From assembly GCA_964372095.1 (NCBI GenBank), contig CAYJPV010000002.1, forward strand, positions 186,001 through 250,000: a stretch of 64,000 nt of DNA. The letters run 5' to 3'. Below, one piece after another: positions 7,264-16,200 of the stretch (position 1 is the stretch's first letter; the number at the start of each line of letters is the position of its first letter). This DNA comes from CAYJPV01 sp964372095. Its GTDB lineage: Bacteria; Acidobacteriota; Vicinamibacteria; Vicinamibacterales; JAKQTR01. A program made the position numbers and the translations under genes. The notes under the pieces were generated by a model that was not told where the DNA came from, did not search any database, and saw only the letters and a program-made list of their open reading frames with translations.

Positions 7264-8543
7264 CCGCCTGAGACGACCGCGATCCGCATCTCGGTCACCT
7301 GGCTGCGCGGGTCGCTCGCGTCTCCCGACCATACCTCGGTGGGCGGTCCGACGGCGACATAGCCGTTGTCGCCGAGCCACGCGAGCAGCCGCGCCCAGCG
7401 TTCAGCCGACTGCTGTCCCCAGGGACCTTCGACGACGAGCGAGGCCACCGACCCACCGGGCAGGGTCACGAGTTCGAACGGCGCCTCGGGAACGGTGCCC
7501 GCCGGCACCGGGTATCCGACGTCCCAGTGCGCCTCCGACTCGAACCGCCCGAATGGGGGACCAGCGGGCGCGATGCCGCGCTGCTGCAGGTGATGTGCGA
7601 CAATCGCGGCCGCGGCACTCGCCTGCAGGTACGAACCCCGCATCGGGATGACGAGGGCCGGCTGCTGCGTGGCTGGCATGACCCGCGGCGGCACCCGCGC
7701 GAGGTCGAGACGAGACCGCGAATCGTGCGGCCCGGCAGCGTCTGCTGACCTGGCGTCGGAGTAGCCGGGGGGTGGGGTCATGTCGAACAGCGACGGATCG
7801 ACATCGGCGTCCACCCGGATGTCCCTGATGTGCAACTGGTATCCAGACGCCCCCGCACCCGTCGGCGAGACATTCACGTGGTCGAGTCTCCCGGACGCTT
7901 CGTCGAGCCAGAGATCCAGCGACTCCACGCCGTGCTCTCCGCGCATGCGCGCGCCCAGGACGCGATAGCCCACGAACCGCCCGCTGCCGACCGTTCGCCT
8001 GCCGAGCGCCGTGTCGGCCGTCGTCGGCAGCGATGTGAGCTGCTCGACCAGATCCGCTGTGCGCATCAAGTTGGCGGCACCGTTCTGCTCCCGAACATAC
8101 TGCTTCGACCCGTGGAGCAGGATCAACTTCGTGCCCGTACCGTCGGCGCGAATCTCGATGCCCCAGGATGTCTCGACGCGCTCGCGACCGGACGCGCCGT
8201 GGCTGAACTTTACGGTCACGAACGGGGCCAGCTCCATCGTGTACTGCACCGACCGGGCGTTCGCCAGGCGCGAGACCGCCGCGGCATACACGCGGCCACC
8301 GTCGGTGCCGCCCCACACAAAGACAATTGCGACCACGGCGGCGAGCACGGCGCCAGCCGCAGCCCAGCGGTACGGCCAGTGGCAGGCGATCGTTGTCGCC
8401 CACTCGCGCACCGGGTCTCGCCGTTGATCGAGGCGACTCCGGAAGTCGGTGAACTGCTGGCGCATCCGCGCCTCGACATCGGTCGGGATCTCCACCTCGG
8501 TGTTCCTCCGAAGCACATCGTCCACGGGATCGCGGTCAGGCAT
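7257..8543 (-). CDS. Membrane-bound anti-sigma-like regulator with GyrI-like ligand domain
   Basis: Encoded directly after an ECF sigma factor and overlapping it by eight bases, so it is probably its anti-sigma factor. Residues 1-58 are cytoplasmic and charged, 60-77 form a transmembrane helix (AAAGAVLAAVVAIVFVWG), and about 85-265 resemble outer-membrane lipoprotein-sorting-type domains (SRLANARSVQYTMELAPF, LDLWLDEASGRLDHVNVSPT). The last 120 residues look like a GyrI-like effector-binding domain (GPPFGRFES, DVGYPVPAGT, VASLVVEGPWGQ, LAWLGDNGYVAVGPPTEVW). A ligand-binding domain outside the membrane would let a small molecule control the sigma factor. No classical zinc anti-sigma motif is seen, so the anti-sigma role is inferred from context. 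Confidence 0.78.
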   Translation of the reverse strand: MPDRDPVDDVLRRNTEVEIPTDVEARMRQQFTDFRSRLDQRRDPVREWATTIACHWPYRWAAAGAVLAAVVAIVFVWGGTDGGRVYAAAVSRLANARSVQYTMELAPFVTVKFSHGASGRERVETSWGIEIRADGTGTKLILLHGSKQYVREQNGAANLMRTADLVEQLTSLPTTADTALGRRTVGSGRFVGYRVLGARMRGEHGVESLDLWLDEASGRLDHVNVSPTGAGASGYQLHIRDIRVDADVDPSLFDMTPPPGYSDARSADAAGPHDSRSRLDLARVPPRVMPATQQPALVIPMRGSYLQASAAAAIVAHHLQQRGIAPAGPPFGRFESEAHWDVGYPVPAGTVPEAPFELVTLPGGSVASLVVEGPWGQQSAERWARLLAWLGDNGYVAVGPPTEVWSGDASDPRSQVTEMRIAVVSGGR

Positions 8544-9081
8544 GGGTCTTCTCCTGTGAGGGGCCGGCCGGCACGAGGTCAGGCAGCAGCGTGCGCAGCT
8601 TCGCCCTGGCGCGCGAGACGTGCTTGCGAACCGTCACCTCGCGGCAGCGCATCGCCTCGGCCACTCCCTCGTACGGGATGTTCTGAACGACGTGCATGAC
8701 GATGGCCGTCGCCTGGTTCCTGGAGAGTGAGGCGATTGCCCGCCGAACGCGGATCCGCGCCTCAGCTCCCGCGTGGACCTGGAGCGCGGATGGTGCCGGA
8801 TCGGGCGGATCGAGGCGCACGTTCTCCGTTTCAAACCGCCGCAGGTGACGGTGCCGTCGTCGAATGGCGTCATAGGCCGCGTTGACGCAGATTCGTACGA
8901 CGAGCGCCTCGGGGTTCGGGTGTATCTGGAGGCGATCCCAGCGCCGCCAGATCACGGTGAGTGCATCCTGGAGGGCGTCCTGCGCGTCGGCCGGGTCCCT
9001 GACAATGCTCCAGATCGTCCCGATCAGCCGGGATTCGATCGGCGCAATCAGTCGCTCGTAGGCCAGTTGACGTTCGTCCAT
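8536..9081 (-). CDS. ECF-type RNA polymerase sigma factor
   Basis: A group 4 sigma factor of 181 residues. Region 2 is the stretch LIGTIWSIVRDPADAQDALQ with the following DALTVIWRRWDRLQ and VVRICVNAAYDAIRRR. Region 4 contains ASLSRNQATAIVMHVVQ and the recognition helix region MRCREVTVRKHVSRARAKL. I start at the ATG of MDERQLAYERL (9081); the open frame extends to 9393, but the extra part is low-complexity and overlaps the permease relic on the other strand. The gene overlaps the downstream anti-sigma gene, indicating coupled translation. Confidence 0.9.
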   Translation of the reverse strand: MDERQLAYERLIAPIESRLIGTIWSIVRDPADAQDALQDALTVIWRRWDRLQIHPNPEALVVRICVNAAYDAIRRRHRHLRRFETENVRLDPPDPAPSALQVHAGAEARIRVRRAIASLSRNQATAIVMHVVQNIPYEGVAEAMRCREVTVRKHVSRARAKLRTLLPDLVPAGPSQEKTHA

Positions 9082-9290
9082 TGATGTCTCGCCATGACGT
9101 CGGCCGGCCGTGCCGGCCCGGATAACGCCCCCTTCACTAGCTAAACGCCCGCGGTCCCTATCCTGTGGACAGCGGCGGCCGCCCCAATCGCATTGGCGGA
9201 CGTTGGTCCCTTCTTCAGGAGCTCGGCCGCCTGGAAGGTGCGGCCGGATCGATGGCGCTCGCGGCGATCTGACAACGCGCCGGCATGGTC

Positions 9291-9427
9291 CGGTTGCTGG
9301 CGGCGCCGGCCGGACACGCCTCGCGTCCCGGGGCGATTCTCGGGATGCCCCCCTGACCGCGTTCGTGCCGTGGATCGCCAGCCGCGCCGTCAAACGTATG
9401 CAGATCTCCTACGGCAGCGACACGTAG
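9291..9427 (+). pseudogene. Third copy of the permease 3' end, diverged
   Basis: This aligns with about 2191-2325, covering the codons for LLAAPAAPASRPGAILG and then LTAFVPWIASRAVKRMQISY with a stop. It has substitutions throughout and a one-base deletion near 9345. It is longer and older than the copy at 3028-3123. It shows that the permease tail, or a paralogous permease gene, once lay here. Confidence 0.8.
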
Positions 9428-9696
9428 CCCGGGAGCCTGGCCCCGAGACTGTGCGACGGTGGCCCCTTCCGGCTGACCGCGCTTATCGACCAGACCCGGG
9501 ATGAACTCGTCGTCGGCGTCATCCCTGACTGCGTCTTCCTTTCAAGGCGCGGAGCGTGCGTCGTGGACCTGGCGTTGGTTCCCGAACGACAGACGACGAC
9601 GGCACAGTCGCCGATCTCCGGGGGAGGCAGGCTGAGACCGGGGTGAGGGCAGGCGGATTGTAGCATCCGCGTGCGGCCGGGGCCTGCGGCCGTCGG
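9428..9696. other. Intergenic, no gene supported
   Basis: No convincing coding sequence. At 9647-9663 is GGCAGGCGGATTGTAGC, nearly identical to GGCTGGCGGATTGTAGC at 11735-11751, just upstream of the TIR-STAND pseudogene start. On the reverse strand these read GCTACAATCCGCC, which contains a -10-like TACAAT. The pair brackets the pseudogene. Confidence 0.4.
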
Positions 9697-11674
9697 TCAC
9701 ACGCCGAGGATCGCTCGCCTGGCGTCGGCGAGTTCCTCGTCGCGCCGGCGGTAGCCGCAGTCGCGGATGATCGTCCCGGCGGCGACAAGGTCGTCCTCGG
9801 CGGAATGCCATGGATAGGGCCGCTCCCGGAAGAAGAGGCGGGCGCGGTGGAGGCGGATGTCCGCCATGTGCAGCCGCATCGGCCCGCGTTCGGCAATGTC
9901 CCAGGCCACGTCGAGGTCCGCTGCGGCCGCTTTCTGGCCCCCCCGGATCGGAGCGCACATCGCCCTGGTCATGAGTATGGGCGGCACGTGCTGCGAGGCG
10001 TTGGCCTTCTTGAGCTCGCGATAGGTTCGCTCGACGACCGGCTGCTCGTCGACCGATGCGTCGGCACCGGCATACGGTGCGAGAGTCGTCAGATAGGTCG
10101 CGGCACGGCACATGCTCAGCAGCGACACCGCCAGCGACAGCGTGCCCATGCCGTTTCGCATGTCCACGGTTCGGAGAAGAACGCCGCGACCGCCTCCAGG
10201 TCCGATCCGTAGGCGCCCAAGACGCGGGTGCTGTAGAAGCCGCCTTCGTACGTCCCCCGATTGATGCGCTCCTGGTAGACGGCGCTGACCATCTCCTGGA
10301 ACCGTCCGGCGAAGCACCCGTGCGTGACGGCGTGGTACAGGGGCTCGAGCCCTTCGACCGACGAGGGCCGCGCCTCGGTCGAGGTCAGCAGGTGGTCGCA
10401 GACGCGGCCGTGGGCGGCCTGGAAAGAGCGTGCGGAAACCTGCCGTCCGAAATACTGACGAATCAGCGGGTGGCAGTCGAGCACCGCAGGGGTCACGTTC
10501 TGCGCGGTGTGCACGAGACCGAATTCGCACAGAAACGAGACGGCCGTGTTCCAGTCCTCGTCCCCGATCGGTCGCACGCCAATCGACAGGCCGAAGAACT
10601 GTGCCTGCGAGAGAAACAGCGGCGTGGTCAGGCCGTCGATGACGGGCGGCGTCCGCAGGGCCGCCAGGCAGCCCGCGTCGGCGGGGCGATCGAAGAGGCC
10701 GAGCATCCGCAGGACCGCGAGCTGCCGGCCCCCGAATTCGCCACCCTTCGCGAACCAGCGCTCGAAGGCGCCGAGCATCCTGAACGTCGTTCCGCCCTGT
10801 TCCTTGCGATCGGCGTCCTCGAACGTCACAAGGTCGCGGCGGCGGATGTCGCCGCGGTGCGCGCGGGCGAGGAAGCGGCCCAGCAGGGTGAGCGTGAGCG
10901 CGTGGTTGTCCACGTCGCGACTCGCGGCGAGGTCTGCACCCCAGGCGAGCGAAGCTGGCCGCCCATCGGACCGGGCGGGTACTGGAGCGGTTCGACCCCG
11001 TCGAGGACCAGCAGGACGCGTTCGCGCGCGACCGCGTCGGCCAGCAGGCGGCCCTTGTCCCACGGCGAGAGCGTCGGCTCGCACTGGACGCCGAACCACG
11101 CGAGGGCGTGGGCAAAGAAGCCGTCGTCGGAGGCCTGCCGGTCTTCCGAGGTGCCCTGGCTGTAGAAGCTCCACGCATAGACGCGCCGCGCCCCGCACCA
11201 GCCCTGACGCTGGAGGCGCCGGAGCCAGTGCTGGACGAGCATGCTCTTGCCCACGCCGCCCCAGGCCACCAGCGAGACGATGGCGGTCTCCGGCTGGGTG
11301 AAGGCGAGGTCGAGGAGCGCGAGTTCCTGCTCGCGGCCGATCAGTGTTTCCTCCCGCTGGCCGACGCCCCGGCTGAGCGGAAACCTGTCGACGTAGGTCC
11401 GGTCAGGCTGCAGCGGCTGCGCGGGCTTCGACATGCCGGCAAGCACGGTCCCGCTGAGTTCACGGGCGATGTCGGTCGCGAGTTGCCGGAGGACGCCGTC
11501 CCGGGCGCTGTCCGACAACTCGGAGAGCGGGTTCGAGGCGTTGGGCGCCTGGGTCGCGCGCAGCCACTCGTGCGCCTTCCAGTCCGGCCCGTGCCCGCGG
11601 TGACTGTAGCTGATGAAGACGCGGGACTTGCCGGGTCGATCGTGTTGGCCGGGTGTGGACATCGTGGGCGACAC
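9697..11674 (-). pseudogene. Degraded TIR-STAND-TPR gene
   Basis: Three consecutive reverse frames encode pieces of one protein family. The first (11674 to about 10940) has a TIR start (RVFISYSHRG) that breaks off after one strand, then a STAND NTPase with Walker A AWGGVGKSMLV and Walker B VLLVLDGVEPLQ. The frame changes near 10940 and continues as NHALTLTLLGRFLARAHRGDI to FFSEPW. It changes again near 10180 to MRNGMGTL, running to DEELADARRAILGV. At both junctions, and inside the TIR domain, segments conserved in the family appear to be missing, from my memory of the family. I therefore read this as a pseudogene with three internal deletions. Sequencing error cannot explain the missing segments, though assembly error might. 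Confidence 0.72.
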
Positions 11675-11784
11675 CCCTCACGGAGTCAGCGGTGAACGAG
11701 CCGGATTTCCGGGCGCGGAGGGCGGCGCGGCGAGGGCTGGCGGATTGTAGCGTGAAATACGGGCAGCTGGTGCGAACACTCCGA

Positions 11785-13221
11785 TCACGCCGTGGACGCG
11801 TCGTCGGGCCCGGCTCCAGCGCCGACCGGGCTGCCCAGGAGCTCGAGTTCGACGTCGAGGTACTCGCGGAACGCCGCGCAGAGGCCGGCGTTCACCTTCG
11901 CCAGCACGTCGGCCTGATCGGCCCGAATCACGTGCGGGAGGATCTCCACCATCCAGCCTCCGTCGACGGTGTCGCTGACGCACCACATCATGATTCGCGC
12001 GCCGAGGCCGTCGGTCGGGGCCGTGCCGACGAAGGCGAACTGCGCGGGCACGCCCTGACCGAGGCCAATAACGTATTGGGGCGCGTGCACCTGCGCCGTC
12101 ACGGCCCAGCAGGCGTGCGACCGGTTGGCGGCGTAGACCAGCGAGAGCGACACCACGCTGCGCAGCGCCAGGTGGATCGTGTCGTCGTCGGCCGCCGGCG
12201 CCGCGCCCGAAGGGACGAATCGCAGGTTCACGCACGGCACGGGCTCGGGCGCGCGGGTGCGGTCGATGCCGGGGTCGACGCTGACGAGCCTGAAGCGGCA
12301 GCCCGCCAGACCAAGCGCGATGTTCTCCCGGACCTGCGGCGCCGACTGGATCCAGACCGCCGGCACGGGCTTGCCGGATCGGCGCGTCAGTGTGTCGGTC
12401 GTCTCCTCCGGCTTGCGCAGCCGGTCGACGACTTCCGACAGCACACGCGGCAGGTCGGCGCAGTGCTGCAGGAAGTCCCTCGCCGAGGTTGCCATGACGC
12501 TGTCGGCGGGAAACGCCCGGAGGTAGGCGTCGGTCACGCGGTTGGCGGGCCGAAGCAGGACCTCCGCCAGGGCCGTGGCCCGCGGGCCCGACGCGTCTCC
12601 CCTGCGCGCGAGTTCCACGAAGGCCGACGCGACCACGGTCGACATGGCCGCCTGGTACCCCATGAGGGCGAGACGCCACTCGCGGTGCGACCGCGGTTGC
12701 GCGCTCGAGAGCAGGGCTTCGAGAATCGCCGCGGCCCACCCGGGCCGCTGCATCTCCGTCATGTAGCCCCTGGCGAGGGCGAGCTGCAAATCGGGCCACG
12801 ACAGACCCTCGGCATGGCGGGTCTCGTTGCGCCCCACCCACGACTGCAGCACCTCCGCGCCCGGATTCTCGTCGCGAAGTCGCTCCACCCACGCAGAACT
12901 CGTGTCGAAGTCCGGGGCAAGGATGAGCAGGTTCTCGAGCGCGCCGGTCTTGCTCAGCCAGAAGTCTTCTTCGAGGAACGCGAATTCCCGCGACACCTCG
13001 ACGACCGTCTCGAAATAGCGCGTGCCCAGACTGCCGTTGCCGCACGTCACCGTCGCGTACACGCCGGCGCCCGATGCGGCGATCAGGCGGGTGGCGCGGT
13101 GCGCCGGCGCTCCCAGCAGCGCGTCGGTCTGCGCGAAGAACGTGGCGGCGTCCCCCGCCTCCTTGAGGGCGTCCAGGCGCTGCAGGGCCAGCGCTTCGCG
13201 CTCGGGCATAACCGGGCTCAT
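11785..13221 (-). CDS. Unknown protein coupled to STAND NTPase
   Basis: A 478-residue protein without signal peptide or membrane helix. I start at ATG 13221 (MSPVMPEREALALQ), which overlaps the stop of the upstream STAND gene in an ATGA; the frame is open further upstream but overlaps that gene. The N-terminal part is alpha-helical with FLEEDFWLSKTGALENLLILAPDFDTS. The C-terminal part looks mixed alpha/beta (FRLVSVDPGIDRTRAPEPV, ARIMMWCVSDTVDGGWMVEI, AFREYLDVELELLG). I recognise no domain. The four-base overlap argues that it works together with the NTPase, perhaps as effector or partner. Confidence 0.75.
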   Translation of the reverse strand: MSPVMPEREALALQRLDALKEAGDAATFFAQTDALLGAPAHRATRLIAASGAGVYATVTCGNGSLGTRYFETVVEVSREFAFLEEDFWLSKTGALENLLILAPDFDTSSAWVERLRDENPGAEVLQSWVGRNETRHAEGLSWPDLQLALARGYMTEMQRPGWAAAILEALLSSAQPRSHREWRLALMGYQAAMSTVVASAFVELARRGDASGPRATALAEVLLRPANRVTDAYLRAFPADSVMATSARDFLQHCADLPRVLSEVVDRLRKPEETTDTLTRRSGKPVPAVWIQSAPQVRENIALGLAGCRFRLVSVDPGIDRTRAPEPVPCVNLRFVPSGAAPAADDDTIHLALRSVVSLSLVYAANRSHACWAVTAQVHAPQYVIGLGQGVPAQFAFVGTAPTDGLGARIMMWCVSDTVDGGWMVEILPHVIRADQADVLAKVNAGLCAAFREYLDVELELLGSPVGAGAGPDDASTA

Positions 13222-16200
13222 GACGCGCTCCCCGGAGTGTGGCGCGTCGCCAGATGGACGCCGCCTCCCTGGTCGGCGAACAGGAACGCGCCGGGGCCGG
13301 CAGGCGTGAGTGACTGCGCCGCCAGGCCGCCCGGAAGCGCGCACAGGATGCGGAGATGCTCGAGGTCGAAGAGCCTGGCCGTGCCGCCGGGCTCGTCCAG
13401 CACACAGAGCCTGGTACGGGGCAGCGCCCCGGCCCCGGCCGCGGCCTGCGCGTCGAACGGCAGCGGACGACGATCCTCCCTGCCCTTGACCAGGTCGTCG
13501 GGTTGCGCCCGCATGACGTAGCTGCCGAGCGTCGCGTGCCCGCTCCAGAACAGCACGATCTCACCGGTCACGTCGTCGAACACTGCGGCGTTGAGCTTCC
13601 CGTCCGACAGCGCGAATTGGCGGGAGCCTCTCGCGGCGAGGCGCCGCTCATCCGGGTGGATGTCGAAGAGGCAGAGGCCGTAGGTGTCCGACATGCCCTC
13701 GTCGCCCTGCAGCAGGTAGATGCCGTGCCAGAGCAGGAGGCCGCCCCGGCGCAGCAGCGCAGCCCTCGAGATGCCGTCGAAGGAGAGCCGTCCGATCGGG
13801 CGGGCCTTGCCGTTCATCTGCAGCCAGTGCAGCGTGCCGTCGAGACACGCCGCCACGAAGCCGGGCGCCGGTTCGCGGAAGTCGGGATCGAGGGCGTCGA
13901 TGCCCGCGACCGACGCCAGGCGGGCGACTTCGGGGATACCCGTGACCGGTATCGTGCCGTGGTTCCTGGTCTCGTACACGAAGCCCCAGCCGCCCTCGTT
14001 CAGGCAGGCGATCGCGTGGCCGGAGCCGGCCGTCATCACCGTCACCGACTTGAAATTGAAGGCCGACAGGACCAGGCGCGACGTCGCCTCGAGGTACTCC
14101 AGGCCGGTGACGCGGCCATGATCATCGCTGACCGTCCGGAACCCGCAATACGCGCCTTCCAGTCCCGCCTGGGCGAACAGGTGCAGGCGCGCTGACGTCG
14201 TCAGTGGGCGCCGGCGACGGCCGAGACGCACGACTTCGACCTCGGTGTGCCGCTGGATCGCGAGCCGTCCGTCACCCAGGGCCACGACATCGATCACTTC
14301 CGTGTAGGGCAGGATTTCCTCGGGTGCGCTGCCGGGCGTCCACGTCCACAGGTGTCCGCCGTCTGACAGCCAGCACACCTGCCCGCCGGCCACGACGAAC
14401 TTCATCGGCAGGAGATCCACCGCCGCTTCGCCCGTGGTCTCTCCTTGCTCGTCGATGATGACGACGCGGTGCGAGGCCAGCGCGATGACCGAGGCCTGCT
14501 CACCCATGGCCGCGAACGCCACGGGGAACTGTTGATCGAAGCGGGCAACGATGGCGCCAGCCGCGTCGCCCGCCCAACGGCCGATCGCGCAGTCGCCATC
14601 CTGCCGCAGCACGGCCTTGACGTTGGTGGCCCCGCCCGCCACGTCGCCGATCTCGGCGCGTTCCCAACCTGGCGGCATCGGGCGCGCGTGTTCGCGTGCC
14701 GACGTCCGGTCGAAACTGCGCAGGCTGCCATCGCTCCCCTGCCAGAACAGTCGTTCGCCCAGCCAGCACATCGCGGGAAGTTCGGCGTGCGGCTGTCGCA
14801 CGGTGAAACGATGGACCGTGGGCGCCTGGCTGCCGCCGCTGTCCGCGGCGACGACCGCGCCGCTTCCGCCTTGCCAGATGATGCCGAGATGCGCGCCGTC
14901 GGAGGAGGCTGCGAGCCGGGCCGGCGGCCCGTTCTCGATGGCGATCGACGCCGCGCCGGCCTGGTCGATGCTCGTGCGCTCGATGATGCCGTGCCCGAGG
15001 AACCGGAAGAACGCCAGCGGATTGTCCGACGTGGCGAAGACGAATACCGGCCCGTCGACGGCGGACGTCAGCTCGCACTCGACCACCGGCCCGTCGGCGA
15101 CCAGCTGCGCCGACCACACGGGCTGCACCTCGAGGTAGTCGGCCGGGAGTTCGCCTTCGGCGCCTCGGGCGCGGATCGACATCAGTGCCTGGGGGGTCTC
15201 GATGCTGGCGATCGTCGCCAGGGACAGATGACCACTGGCGAGGTCGCCCACGTGGCGGCTCAGCCGGCGATGCCACTCGGCGGCCGACGGATACCGGCCG
15301 GCCAGCCGGTGGAGCGCGGGAATCACCGCCCGCACCTGGCGGGCGCGGCAACGCCGCTCGAGGTGGCCGAGATCGCCCAGCGCGGTCGCCAGTTCGTCGT
15401 CGCGGCCGAGTTCCGCCAGCAGGTCATCTCTCTCGGCCATCGCCCACGGTGCGGCCGGGCGGTGCGCGGTGAGCCAGGAGACCAATTGCGCCTGGCATTC
15501 AACGAGGCGCCCGGTGCGCGCCAAATCCGATCGCAGCGCGTCCCTGACCTGGGAGTACGCCAGATGAAGGACGAGGCTCGACCAGACGAAGCGGCGCCCC
15601 AGGAGCGGTTCGAGGTCCCGACGGAGGCGCGTCCACACGATGGGGGGCAGCGTGCCGGAAGGCGGCGAGTCGGGGTGGCGCAGCCGGAACTCGTCCATGA
15701 CCTGAGCGTTGCTCGACAGGAACGCCACCAAATCAGGCTCAGGAAGGCCCTGGCGTACGGCGGCCAGCGCTTCGAGCGTTCGGCCGACCAGCAGCGGGCC
15801 GTGGCCGAGTTCGGCGGACAGCATCTCGACCTGCCGATGCAGCAGGCCTTCCACGGTGCCGGGCAACGGCGTCAGCGCCCGGTCGTGCGGCCACGCTCTG
15901 GCCACGCCGGCGGCCAGACGCAGCCAGAACGGCGACCCGGCTTCGGCGTGTCCTCGCAGGACGAGTTCGGTTTGCTCCGGGGTGAGGCAGCGCTGATCCT
16001 CGGCGAGCCACGCGGCGAGCAGCGTACTCGCCGTGGGCTGGTCCAGGGGGCCGAGACGGGTCACGTGGTCCGGCCCGACCGCGCCGGCCAGGCGGCTCTC
16101 CGTGTCCCCGGTTCGGACACCAACGACGACGTGAATACGCTGACGCGCGAACTCCAGGAGCACCTGCGGCAGGTGCGCCGCCGCAGGGTCCGGCTCGAGG

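Noticed and set aside
5266..7380. Long reverse ORF of 704 codons opposite the WD40 and DUF4287 genes
   Set aside because: It is the high-GC antisense shadow of genes with clear domains. Only its first part (7141-7263) has real homology, recorded as a peptidase relic.
11653..13521. Forward ORF of 622 codons opposite the 478-aa gene
   Set aside because: Arginine-rich shadow without a ribosome binding site; the reverse gene is coupled to the STAND gene by an ATGA overlap.
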